The translations under genes were made by a program, and so were the position numbers. Of a stretch of 64,000 nt of DNA, positions 33,465 through 41,488 are shown piece by piece. Where the stretch lies: assembly GCA_030345135.1 (NCBI GenBank), contig CP128386.1, positions 7,177,001-7,241,000 on the forward strand. Direction: 5' to 3'. The notes beneath the pieces are model-generated. The model had not been told where the DNA came from. It searched no databases and saw only the letters and a list, made by a program, of their open reading frames with translations. The DNA comes from Chitinophagaceae bacterium DXS (GTDB lineage: Bacteria; Bacteroidota; Bacteroidia; Chitinophagales; Chitinophagaceae). Position 1 is the stretch's first letter. The number at the start of each line of letters is the position of its first letter.

Positions 33465-34301
33465 ATGAGCATTCTTGTTTTTACGCTTATCATACTCGCC
33501 GGTGCATTTGTAGCTGGTATGCTGGGCTCTCTCACAGGACTTGGAGGAGGTGTGGTACTTATTCCGTTGCTAACACTGATATTTCATGTAGATATACGCT
33601 ATGCCATCGGCGCATCGCTTATATCTTCAATAGCCAATTCTTCTGGTGCAGCAGCAGCATATATCAAAGAGGGCATTACCAATGTTCGCATTGGCATGTT
33701 CCTTGAAATTGCCACAACTACCGGAGCTATTATTGGTGCGCTGTTGGCCGTATTCATACCTACCAATGCAGTTGCCGTGATCTTTGGCCTGGTATTGATA
33801 TTTTCAGCATTTATGTCTGTGCGCAACAAGACAGATCATACAGAAAATATTGATAAAAGTCCGCTCGCAAGAAAGCTTCGTCTCAATAGCAGCTATCCTA
33901 CAAAAGACGGGATTGTTCATTATAAAGTGCAGAATGTTGCCGGAGGATATGGACTGATGACGTTTGCCGGTATCATGTCAGGACTTTTAGGTATCGGATC
34001 CGGTGCACTGAAAGTGCTTGCAATGGATAACATTATGCGAATACCTTTTAAAGTATCTACTACAACAAGCAATTTTATGATTGGCGTTACCGCTGCAGCA
34101 AGCGCTGTCGTTTATTTACAACGCGGATATATTGACCCCGGACTTGCATTGCCGGTGATCCTTGGCGTACTTGCAGGCGCTTTTGGCGGCTCCCGTTTGC
34201 TGGTCAAAGCAAATACAAAAACATTGAGGATCCTGTTTTGTGTGGTCATCACATTTCTTGCCCTGGAAATGATCTATAACGGTTTAAACGGAAAATTATG
34301 A
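33465..34301 (+). CDS. TauE/SafE family sulfite/sulfonate (anion) exporter
   Basis: 278 residues from ATG 33465; an upstream start inside the GntR gene (33384) is unlikely. About eight transmembrane helices in two halves. Each half begins with the family signature: GMLGSLTGLGGGVVLIPLL near residues 15-35 and MSGLLGIGSGALKVLAM near 170-186. TauE/SafE proteins move sulfite, sulfoacetate and other small anions across the inner membrane. Regulated with a GntR protein and overlapping DUF1634 by 4 nt. The substrate is not determined; an organic anion recognised by the FCD domain of the regulator is likely. Confidence 0.9.
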   Translation: MSILVFTLIILAGAFVAGMLGSLTGLGGGVVLIPLLTLIFHVDIRYAIGASLISSIANSSGAAAAYIKEGITNVRIGMFLEIATTTGAIIGALLAVFIPTNAVAVIFGLVLIFSAFMSVRNKTDHTENIDKSPLARKLRLNSSYPTKDGIVHYKVQNVAGGYGLMTFAGIMSGLLGIGSGALKVLAMDNIMRIPFKVSTTTSNFMIGVTAAASAVVYLQRGYIDPGLALPVILGVLAGAFGGSRLLVKANTKTLRILFCVVITFLALEMIYNGLNGKL

Positions 34302-34696
34302 GGCACTTGTTTTCTGCCAGCTACTGGGAACAAAAAGACGTTGAAAAACTTATTGGCCGCCTGCTGCGTACGGGGGTTGTATTAGCCAGTATTGTAGCAT
34401 TTATAGGCGGCATTTTTTACCTGTACATCTACGGAAAAGGCCAACCACAATATCATGAATTTATTGGAGCCGCCGAACCTATGCGCCACATGAAAGGCAT
34501 ACTGCAGGGAGTTGCACAAACAGACGGTGCAGCCATCATTCAACTTGGTGTGGTAATCCTGATCTCAACGCCTATCGTACGTGTTGCATTTTCCGCGCTG
34601 GCCTTCTTTATTGAAAAAGACTACAAGTATGTATTGATCACTTTCATTGTGTTCTGTGTAATTATGTTTAGCATGATCAGCAAAATGGGAGGGTAA
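34298..34696 (+). CDS. DUF1634 membrane protein
   Basis: 132 residues, three to four transmembrane helices (about 24-46, 80-98 and 107-126). DUF1634 genes are known to sit next to TauE/SafE permeases, and here the start codon overlaps the permease stop (ATGA). It is likely an accessory subunit of the transporter. The conserved region LLRTGVVLASIVAFIGGIFY and the loop with EPMRHMKGIL are typical of the family. Confidence 0.85.
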   Translation: MRHLFSASYWEQKDVEKLIGRLLRTGVVLASIVAFIGGIFYLYIYGKGQPQYHEFIGAAEPMRHMKGILQGVAQTDGAAIIQLGVVILISTPIVRVAFSALAFFIEKDYKYVLITFIVFCVIMFSMISKMGG

Positions 34697-34702
34697 ATTA
34701 AT

Positions 34703-35010
34703 TGACAATGTGCAAATGTGCGAATGTGCAGATGGGCGAATGTGCAGATGTGCAAATGAGGGAATGTGCAAATGGGTGAATGTGCAAATATGCAAATGAG
34801 TAAATGTGCAGATGTGCGTTATTGGTATATCAAATTGAATGTGTAATCAAGATCACCAGACAAATATGACCTACCCCATATTGAAAATTTATCTCTAACT
34901 AATCAAACAATTAATGCTCACCCGACATCGAACGGAAACATAATTTGATCGAGTACATTCCACATTTGCATATTCGCACATCTGCACATCTACACATTGT
35001 CAATTCTCAA
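34703..35010. repeat. Pair of inverted composite short-period repeats
   Basis: From 34703 an AATTGACAATGTG element runs into about a dozen 9-bp units of the form AATGTGCRR (to about 34815). From about 34962 to 35018 the same element stands in the opposite direction. Between them lie about 150 bp of unique AT-rich sequence. The same composite repeat occurs at many other intergenic places in the window. No gene is present. Confidence 0.8.
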
Positions 35011-35013
35011 TTT

Positions 35014-36357
35014 TCAATTATACAAACCCAGTCTTCTCGAAATATCTGAAGTGAATACATTTGAAGGATCGTATTTGCTTTTTATCTGAAGCCATTCCTT
35101 GTATTGAGGATACATGGCCTGAAAGACTTCTTTGTGTAACATGGCATCTTTCCCAAGATAGATACGTCCGCCTGCTTTTAAGATTATTTCGTCCAGTTGA
35201 GCAATAAAGGCACTCAGTTTAGATGTCACGGGAAAATCGATCGCAAGTGTATAACCTTTGAATGGAAAGGATAAAATACCCTGCCCCTCTCCCATCTTTT
35301 TGAATACATTTAAAAATGGAGAGCAACCGCTGGCAGCTATTTTTTCCAGGATCAGTATCAATACATCGCGTCCACCGGTTTCCGGTATTACAAACTGGTA
35401 TTGAATAAATCCTCTTCTACCATATCCTCTGTTCCAGTTATGAATAGCATCAAGCGGAAAAAAGAATTTTTCGTAATGCACAAATTCCTTCGGTGAATTT
35501 TGAACAAATGCAATCACGCGATTCAGCATGCTTGCAGTAAGTTCATTCAACGTAAAATTGGGGAGAAAAAAAGGTACGCCTAACTTATTTGGCTGATGGA
35601 TCTTCAACTGTTCGTCTTTATACTTCGCAGGTAAATCGTCCAGTGTAGCTGCATTGCCAACCGTTAAAACCCCACTACCTAATTTCTTCCCTTTTGCAAG
35701 TGGGTCTATCCATGCCACCGAATAATTATAGATCTTATCATTTTCATCGAGCGCAACCAACATCTCATCGAGGTTATTAATGACGATTGAACGCTGTTTG
35801 AAATAAGTGGTGCTTATTTTTCTAAGCCTGATCTTTGCGGACGTAATAATCCCCAATAAACCAAGACCTCCAAAATTTCCCCAGAACAAATCTTCATTTT
35901 CTGTGCGGGATGCCGTTACAACCTCACCTCCGGCAAGCATTATATTGAACGAGATTACGCTGTTTACAAATGAGCCATCGTGGTGATGCGCCTTTCCGTG
36001 AATATCATTGGCTATCGCCCCGGCGATGGTAACAAATTTTGTACCGGGGCAGATCATCGGAAACCAACCGGACGGAGCAAACGTGCGGATAATTTCTTCA
36101 AGGCTTGTACCGCCTTCACACTCCAACACACCAGTCCCCTCATCAAAAGCGATCATGTGATTCATCCGTGTACATACAGCTGTGTAACCTTTGCTATTGA
36201 TAGCCTGGTCACCATAACTTCTTCCTAACCCCCGTGCAATTATGCAGGCTGTTTGAATGGCTTTTTTTGTATCCATCTCATTTTCGGGATGAAGAACGAT
36301 TGATTCAACCATCGGATAGTTTCCCCATCCTGCAACAAATTGTTTATTGGTAGACAT
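35014..36357 (-). CDS. FAD-dependent oxidoreductase, DprE1-like
   Basis: 447 residues from the ATG at 36357 (a TTG two codons earlier is less likely). N-terminal FAD-binding (PCMH-type) domain with ARGLGRSYGDQA, CEGGTSLEEI and PGTKFVTIAGAIANDIHGK plus HHHDGSF, all as in decaprenylphosphoryl-ribose 2'-oxidase; the C-terminus KYDPSNVFTSDISRRLGL also follows that family. DprE1 oxidises the 2'-OH of polyprenylphosphoryl-ribose; outside mycobacteria homologues act on related polyprenyl sugars. No DprE2 partner is beside it, so the substrate is uncertain. Single gene between repeat-rich spacers. Confidence 0.82.
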   Translation of the reverse strand: MSTNKQFVAGWGNYPMVESIVLHPENEMDTKKAIQTACIIARGLGRSYGDQAINSKGYTAVCTRMNHMIAFDEGTGVLECEGGTSLEEIIRTFAPSGWFPMICPGTKFVTIAGAIANDIHGKAHHHDGSFVNSVISFNIMLAGGEVVTASRTENEDLFWGNFGGLGLLGIITSAKIRLRKISTTYFKQRSIVINNLDEMLVALDENDKIYNYSVAWIDPLAKGKKLGSGVLTVGNAATLDDLPAKYKDEQLKIHQPNKLGVPFFLPNFTLNELTASMLNRVIAFVQNSPKEFVHYEKFFFPLDAIHNWNRGYGRRGFIQYQFVIPETGGRDVLILILEKIAASGCSPFLNVFKKMGEGQGILSFPFKGYTLAIDFPVTSKLSAFIAQLDEIILKAGGRIYLGKDAMLHKEVFQAMYPQYKEWLQIKSKYDPSNVFTSDISRRLGLYN

Positions 36358-36542
36358 ATTCAAATAAACAAAAATGTCGTGATAATTTGAAAAGAAATAT
36401 GAGGGAAAGTATAAAGCTTAAAGCCTAAAGCTCAAAGCATGAGGCGTAGGGTTTAAGGCGTAAGGTATAAGGTGTGAAACATCGGACATTAGGACGAGGT
36501 GAAAGTGCAAATTTTAAAATTGCATTCGGGAGACTTCTCCGA

Positions 36543-36677
36543 TTTCATTGCCGTCGGTTTTAACCGACGGATAATAATTGAATTTAACTTGGCTTTAGCC
36601 TAACAAAATAAAGTGTGGCTAAAGCCATGTTCAAGTTAGCCTTATTTTCCGTTCGCTAAAGCGGAACGGCAATGAAA
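36543..36677. repeat. REP/MITE-like element of three hairpins with 12-bp terminal inverted repeats
   Basis: Terminal arms TTTCATTGCCGT (36543-36554) and ACGGCAATGAAA (36666-36677) enclose three hairpins: CCGTCGGTT/AACCGACGG (36551-36570), TGGCTTTAGCC/GGCTAAAGCCA (36590-36627) and CCGTT-CGCT/AGCG-GAACGG (36649-36670). No coding capacity. Such clover-like palindromes are typical of REP sequences mobilised by RAYT transposases. The other parts of the 600-bp space 36358-36965 are short-period repeats (36410-36480) and the riboswitch leader of the next gene. Confidence 0.65.
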
Positions 36678-36871
36678 AAAAATCACAGCACCCTAATCTG
36701 TCATTGGCACGACAGGAGAGGTTTCCCGAATATCGACCTCGGTCGCGATATTTTATGAGCGTTTACTACTGCCCCCTCAACTAAACGGCACACGTTGTCA
36801 ATTCTCCATTTTCAATTATCAATTAAAAAAATATTATCCTATCTAAAAATCTTGTTTATTTTTACTTTTTA

Positions 36872-36961
36872 CAGGAAATGGTGTCTTCCTTATCAACTGC
36901 TTTTTGCTGATGGCGCCTACGTAATAAAATGATCAATCATTTTAACTGATTTATTGTAGGC
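36872..36961 (+). ncRNA. Fluoride riboswitch (crcB motif) with start-sequestering switch
   Basis: Aptamer features: P1 AGGAA/TTCCT (36873-36877 with 36886-36890); pseudoknot GGTGTC with GGCGCC (36880-36885 with 36912-36917, six pairs); conserved AAC, GCTGATG and CCTAC, as in the crcB consensus. P3 is only GC/GC around TTTTT, which is short. The platform is visible: GCCTAC (36915-36920) can instead pair with GTAGGC (36956-36961), and AATAAA with TTTATT inside it, closing a stem 4 nt before the CLC start. The two pairings share 36915-36917, so fluoride binding should open the start region and turn the gene on. Confidence 0.9.
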
Positions 36962-36965
36962 ATAT

Positions 36966-38285
36966 ATGGACAAACGCAAATATTCACTCGAACATTTTTT
37001 TGTTTTCTCACACTTATTAAAATGGACCCTTATTGTATTGCCGTTGGCTCTTTGCATAGGGTCAGTAGTTGCATTTTTTTTATGGAGTCTTGAACAGGTT
37101 ACTCAACACCGCCTTGACCATCCGTGGCTTTTATACCTGCTACCTGTCGCCGGCATTGTTATTTACCTGATGTATACGTACCTCGGCAAAGAAAGCGAGT
37201 CTGGAAACAACCTCATCATCGATGAAATACATGAGCCGCGAAAGGGCGTTCCTGCTATAATGACGCCGCTGGTTTTGCTTGGCACATTGATCACACATCT
37301 GTTTGGCGGTTCAGCAGGCCGCGAAGGTACTGCGGTTCAAATGGGCGGAAGCATTGCAAATCTTTACGCAAGGGTTATCAAGCTGAAGCGTCAGGATCTT
37401 AGCATTCTTCTGATGACAGGGATTGCGGCAGGATTCGGTGCAGTATTCGGAACGCCTGTCACAGGAACTATTTTTGCGATGGAAGTACTCGCTTTGGGCA
37501 GCATAAAGCATACGGCGTTAGTGCCCTGTTTTATTGCCGCATTACTGGCTGATGCTACGTGCACAGCCTGGGGCATACATCACACAGAATATCATATTCT
37601 GTTTGTAGATGACGATCACGCCTATTTGCCATTTCTTCATATAGATCTTCCATTACTTATTAAGTCAATTTTTGCGGGTGTGCTATTTGGTCTTGCCGGC
37701 TTTTTTTTCTCACAACTATCTCATGGCATTAAAAAAACAGCAAACCGCTATATTCCTTACAAATGGCTGATACCTGCGGTAGGTGGTTGTATCATCATAC
37801 TGCTAACGTTTATTCTGCAAACAGACAGCTATCTCGGCCTTGGCGTATCCAACCCAAATCCGGCCTCCGTTAGTATTGTTTCGTGTTTTAAAGAAGGCGG
37901 AGCCACCTACTGGAGCTGGTTCTGGAAATTACTTTTTACGGCAGTTACCCTGGGACTTGGTTTTAAGGGAGGAGAAGTTACACCATTATTTTTTATTGGA
38001 GCTGCTTTAGGAAATACAATCGGAACGATTACCGGAGCACCGGTTGACCTGATGGCTGGTCTTGGATTTATAGCCGTGTTTGCAGGTGCAACAAATACAC
38101 CGATAGCCTGTACCATAATGGGCATTGAACTATTCGGCTCTAATAACATACTTTACTATGCTGTTGCTTGCTTTACCGCTTATTACTTCAGTGGTCATTC
38201 CGGCATTTATGGAGCACAACGGATTGGACAGGCAAAAATTGATCTGCTGAAAAAAGACATGAATAAGCGGCTAAATGATCTGTAG
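36966..38285 (+). CDS. CLC-family anion transporter, probably F-/H+ antiporter
   Basis: 439 residues, about ten to twelve membrane helices. CLC signatures: GGSAGREGTAVQMGGSIA (about 115-132) with the gating glutamate, GFGAVFGTPVTGTIFAMEV (about 157-175), and LGFKGGEVTPLFFIGAALG (about 336-354). The usual first anion motif GSGIP is replaced by ESGNNLI (about 78-84), which fits the divergent CLC subgroup linked to fluoride resistance. The upstream crcB riboswitch makes fluoride export the most likely function. It would expel toxic F- in exchange for H+. Expected to be silent without fluoride. Confidence 0.88.
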   Translation: MDKRKYSLEHFFVFSHLLKWTLIVLPLALCIGSVVAFFLWSLEQVTQHRLDHPWLLYLLPVAGIVIYLMYTYLGKESESGNNLIIDEIHEPRKGVPAIMTPLVLLGTLITHLFGGSAGREGTAVQMGGSIANLYARVIKLKRQDLSILLMTGIAAGFGAVFGTPVTGTIFAMEVLALGSIKHTALVPCFIAALLADATCTAWGIHHTEYHILFVDDDHAYLPFLHIDLPLLIKSIFAGVLFGLAGFFFSQLSHGIKKTANRYIPYKWLIPAVGGCIIILLTFILQTDSYLGLGVSNPNPASVSIVSCFKEGGATYWSWFWKLLFTAVTLGLGFKGGEVTPLFFIGAALGNTIGTITGAPVDLMAGLGFIAVFAGATNTPIACTIMGIELFGSNNILYYAVACFTAYYFSGHSGIYGAQRIGQAKIDLLKKDMNKRLNDL

Positions 38286-38371
38286 TTTACCTGTTATTTT
38301 AATTCTTATAATGAATCAATTGTAGTATATTTAATGGTCATCACCTATCAACGAACAGTAAATAAATTGCC

Positions 38372-38752
38372 ATGAAAAACATTCTTTCACGTTGTTTAAA
38401 GATTGCAGGATTATTATCAGTTAGCCTTGCTATGTCATCCATTACGTCATTTGCGCAATCAGGCGACAAAACCATTTCCGGTGAAGTGCTTGATATGTCC
38501 TGCTATATGGCTAAAGGCGCACATGGCATGGATCATAAGGATTGTGCATCATCATGCATTAAAGGGGGATCTCCAATGGGCCTTTTAACCAGCGATGGTA
38601 AAGTTTACCTGCTGGTGGAAAACCACGACAAAAAGGACGCATATGCAGAGGCGAAAAAACATGCCGGAGAACAGGTTACAGTTTCTGGTACCGTTTCTGA
38701 AAAAGGCGGCTTGCAGGGCATCGTTGTAAATGAAGTAAAAGCAAAATCTTAA
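38372..38752 (+). CDS. Secreted cysteine/histidine-motif protein
   Basis: 126 residues with a signal peptide (cleavage after SFAQ, residue about 28). The mature part starts with an OB-like strand (KTISGEVLDMSCYM) and carries the motif C-YMAKGAHGMDH-K-DCASSC, four Cys/His ligands that could bind a metal, then GGSPMGLLTSDGKVYLL. Similar small periplasmic proteins exist in many Bacteroidota but I cannot name a characterised member. Own promoter region; terminator at 38774. Confidence 0.65.
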   Translation: MKNILSRCLKIAGLLSVSLAMSSITSFAQSGDKTISGEVLDMSCYMAKGAHGMDHKDCASSCIKGGSPMGLLTSDGKVYLLVENHDKKDAYAEAKKHAGEQVTVSGTVSEKGGLQGIVVNEVKAKS

Positions 38753-38773
38753 AACGTAGTATACCGACTTCTA

Positions 38774-38800
38774 AAAGCCTGGCGATGCCGGGCTTTTTTA
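38774..38800 (+). terminator. Terminator
   Basis: AAAGCCTGGC/GCCGGGCTTT (one G-T pair) with loop GAT and a T-tract, 22 nt after the secreted protein gene. Confidence 0.88.
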
Positions 38801-39322
38801 TTTTCGAAAAAATGTAAATCTTTCATTGGCCCGGCAGGTGATATCCAGCCAGGTTGACGATGCTTGCCTGATTAAACGACATTGGCTTAGCAACGCACGG
38901 TTTAAAAAATTCGTTGGTGAGAACACCAACGACTAACACTTAACAACAAACTGCACATGTGCAGTACATCATTCAGTATGCTTTACGATCAGACTATAAC
39001 AAAACCGTAACTAATACCCTATCTTAAAGTGGCAGGCATAACAGCATAAGCCGGCATAACTGGCCAACAATATTCTACATGCACCCAAACAAACATAGCC
39101 GGGTAAGCGCCAAACAGAACGCAGCAGGGCATACCCGCCTTACACAACCATTGGTAAAGCTGAATACATGTTAATCAAAAAAATCAGATAGCAAACTGCA
39201 AGCGAAGAATTGTATACAAGTACAAAAAGAATAAACAACTTGTATAAGTTAATTTGATACTGCGAGTTTAGTGAAAAAAACAATACGGATTAACAGCAAA
39301 CGTTTGTTTTTTTTAAAATATA
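38801..39322. other. Gene-free spacer downstream of eutC
   Basis: About 520 bp with no open frame of convincing size. Visible items: palindromes TGCACATGTGCA (about 38951-38962) and CAAACGTTTG (about 39297-39306), the latter followed on the minus strand by no clear T-tract, and two CATAAC-containing short repeats (GGCATAACAGCATAAGCCG region near 39030-39060). No known motif was recognised. Confidence 0.5.
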
Positions 39323-40078
39323 TCAAGCGTGTAGCAACATTGTATTGTCTTTCAGCTCAATTCCGGAAAGCTTCAAACGTAAAGATTCTTTAATAAGGTA
39401 GAAGATTTTGTCGCATGCTGCATTGTATTGCAATCCCTCCGGGCGGATATTCGAAATGCAATTTCTTCTTTCGTCCGTAAACCCCTTTTGCGGAGCATAA
39501 GTAAGATAAGCCCCCATGCTGTCAGGAGAAGTCAATCCGGGCCTTTCACCGATCAGCATCAAAGAAAGTTTCGCGCGAAGCAAACTGCCAATTTCATCGC
39601 CGGCAGCAACTCTTCCCTGCTGCAACAGAACTACCGGTGCCAGCGAAATATTTTCTTTAATAAGACGAGGTACCAGTAACTGTAATAATGGAATAGCATG
39701 CATATTCACAGCCGTAGCGGACAACCCATCAGCAATAATGATAGCAATATCGTAATCGCCCGCATCTATCTCCAAAGCATGGGCAGAAGCATCATCCAGC
39801 ATACGTCCAAGATCAGGCCGTTGCAGGTAGATCATCCTGTCCCTTGCCCGGGTGTGAAGCTGATAAGAAGAAATTTTAAGATGCTGCAATCCGTCCTGCA
39901 ATCCTTCAGTATCTAATACCGAATAAACCGCATCCCTGGCTTCGGCATGGGCAAGTTTAAATTGCAGTGATTCATTTAATGGAACAGCAGTTCCCGTTCT
40001 TCCCAAAGCAATGCGCGCATTGGTAAAAGCTTTTAATGAGCTCCATGAATCGGGTTTTATCAATTGATCTCCAGGCAT
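39323..40078 (-). CDS. eutC: Ethanolamine ammonia-lyase small subunit
   Basis: 251 residues, shorter than E. coli EutC (295) mainly at the N-terminus. Typical parts: TNARIALGRTGTAVP, LAHAEARDAV, the B12-contacting region DYDIAIIIADGLSATAVNMH, LIGERPGLTSPDSMGAYLTY and RNCISNIRPEGLQY. With EutB it forms the adenosylcobalamin-dependent enzyme that converts ethanolamine to acetaldehyde and ammonia. Third gene of the operon, 17 nt after eutB. Confidence 0.95.
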   Translation of the reverse strand: MPGDQLIKPDSWSSLKAFTNARIALGRTGTAVPLNESLQFKLAHAEARDAVYSVLDTEGLQDGLQHLKISSYQLHTRARDRMIYLQRPDLGRMLDDASAHALEIDAGDYDIAIIIADGLSATAVNMHAIPLLQLLVPRLIKENISLAPVVLLQQGRVAAGDEIGSLLRAKLSLMLIGERPGLTSPDSMGAYLTYAPQKGFTDERRNCISNIRPEGLQYNAACDKIFYLIKESLRLKLSGIELKDNTMLLHA

Positions 40079-40095
40079 TGGCTTAAATAAATTGT

Positions 40096-41475
40096 TTAAA
40101 GAACGGTGTTCATCAGCATTTTATGTGTTTCTCCCGGTGGTAGTTGCCGGCCATTCTCATCCATGATTTGTTGACTCACGAGCCACTGCTCAAATTCAGG
40201 CGCAGGCCGTAATCCCAATACTTTTCTCACATACAATGCATCATGAAAAGAAGTGGACTGATAGTTCAGCATTATATCATCAGCACCGGGCACACCCATA
40301 ACAAAATTGCATCCCGCAACTCCCAGTAGTGTAAGCAGGTTGTCCATATCGTCCTGATCGGCCTCAGCGTGATTGGTGTAACAAACATCTACTCCCATCG
40401 GCAAGCCGAGCAGCTTAGCACAGAAATGATCTTCAAGTGCAGCGCGAATGATCTGCTTTCCATCATACAAATATTCAGGGCCGATAAAACCAACTACAGA
40501 ATTCACCAGCAACGGATTGAATTTCGCTGCCACTGCATAAGCCCTTGCTTCACAGGTTTGCTGATCAACACCCTCATGCGCATTTGCTGACAATGAACTC
40601 CCCTGCCCTGTTTCGAAGTACATAAGGTTATTACCAACTGTTCCCCTGCCGAGTGATAGCCCGGCTTCATATGCTTCTGCTAACAGTGATAACGATACAC
40701 CAAAGCTGCTGTTTGTTTTTTCTGTACCACCGATTGATTGAAATACAAGATCAACCGGCGCGTTGGCCTTAATGAGTTCAAGTGTAGTAGTAATATGGCA
40801 CAACACACAGGATTGCACAGGAATATCGTACTTAACACGCAGGCTATCCAGCATCTGTAAGAGCCTGTTAACAGCCGCCGGGTTGTCCGTTGCGGGATTA
40901 ATGCCGATGACCGCATCGCCACTTCCATAGAGCAATCCGTCTACAATGCTTGCTGCCACACCTTTGGGATCATCAGTAGGATGATTGGGCTGAAGCCTCA
41001 CAGAGAAACGCCCCTTCAGACCAAGTGTATTCCTGAACCGGGTTACAACTTCACATTTGCGGCTGACACTGATGAGATCCTGGTTTCTCATAAGCTTACA
41101 CACAGCTGCAACCATTTCTGGTGTTAACGCGGTGCTCAAAGTGCTTAACGTATGTGTATCGGCTTCATCACTTAACAACCAATCCCTCAATTCTCCGACA
41201 GTAAAATGTGCTATCGGCGCAAATGCTACACCGTTATGTGAATCAATAATGAGCCTGGTGATCTCATCATTTTCATATGGAATCACCACCTCATTTAGAA
41301 AAGTTTTTACCGGCAGATCTGCCAATGCCATCTGCGCGGCTACACGTTCCATATAGGTTTCCGCCGCCAGTCCAGCCAGTGCATCTCCGCTTCTGAAAGG
41401 CGTGGCCCTGGCCATTAACGTTCTGAGATCGCTGAACGTGTAGGTATGCTGATGAATGGTATATTTATAAGGCAT
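40096..41475 (-). CDS. eutB: Ethanolamine ammonia-lyase large subunit
   Basis: 459 residues, full length (E. coli 453). TIM-barrel catalytic subunit with family segments ANAHEGVDQQTCEARAYAVA, FIGPEYLYDGKQIIRAALED, NHAEADQDDMDNL and FVMGVPGADDIMLNYQSTSF. Binds ethanolamine and, with EutC, adenosylcobalamin. Lies 13 nt after the permease gene. No eut microcompartment shell or EutA reactivase gene is adjacent, which points to a simple assimilatory use as nitrogen source; acetaldehyde would have to be handled by enzymes elsewhere. Confidence 0.96.
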   Translation of the reverse strand: MPYKYTIHQHTYTFSDLRTLMARATPFRSGDALAGLAAETYMERVAAQMALADLPVKTFLNEVVIPYENDEITRLIIDSHNGVAFAPIAHFTVGELRDWLLSDEADTHTLSTLSTALTPEMVAAVCKLMRNQDLISVSRKCEVVTRFRNTLGLKGRFSVRLQPNHPTDDPKGVAASIVDGLLYGSGDAVIGINPATDNPAAVNRLLQMLDSLRVKYDIPVQSCVLCHITTTLELIKANAPVDLVFQSIGGTEKTNSSFGVSLSLLAEAYEAGLSLGRGTVGNNLMYFETGQGSSLSANAHEGVDQQTCEARAYAVAAKFNPLLVNSVVGFIGPEYLYDGKQIIRAALEDHFCAKLLGLPMGVDVCYTNHAEADQDDMDNLLTLLGVAGCNFVMGVPGADDIMLNYQSTSFHDALYVRKVLGLRPAPEFEQWLVSQQIMDENGRQLPPGETHKMLMNTVL

Positions 41476-41488
41476 GACGGTTGTTGTT

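Noticed and set aside
34703-34815. Repeat array resembling a CRISPR
   Set aside because: The units are about 9 bp long with no spacers of constant size and no cas genes nearby; it is a simple short-period repeat.
37391-37576. Minus-strand frames inside the CLC gene
   Set aside because: They are antisense shadows of a conserved membrane protein gene.
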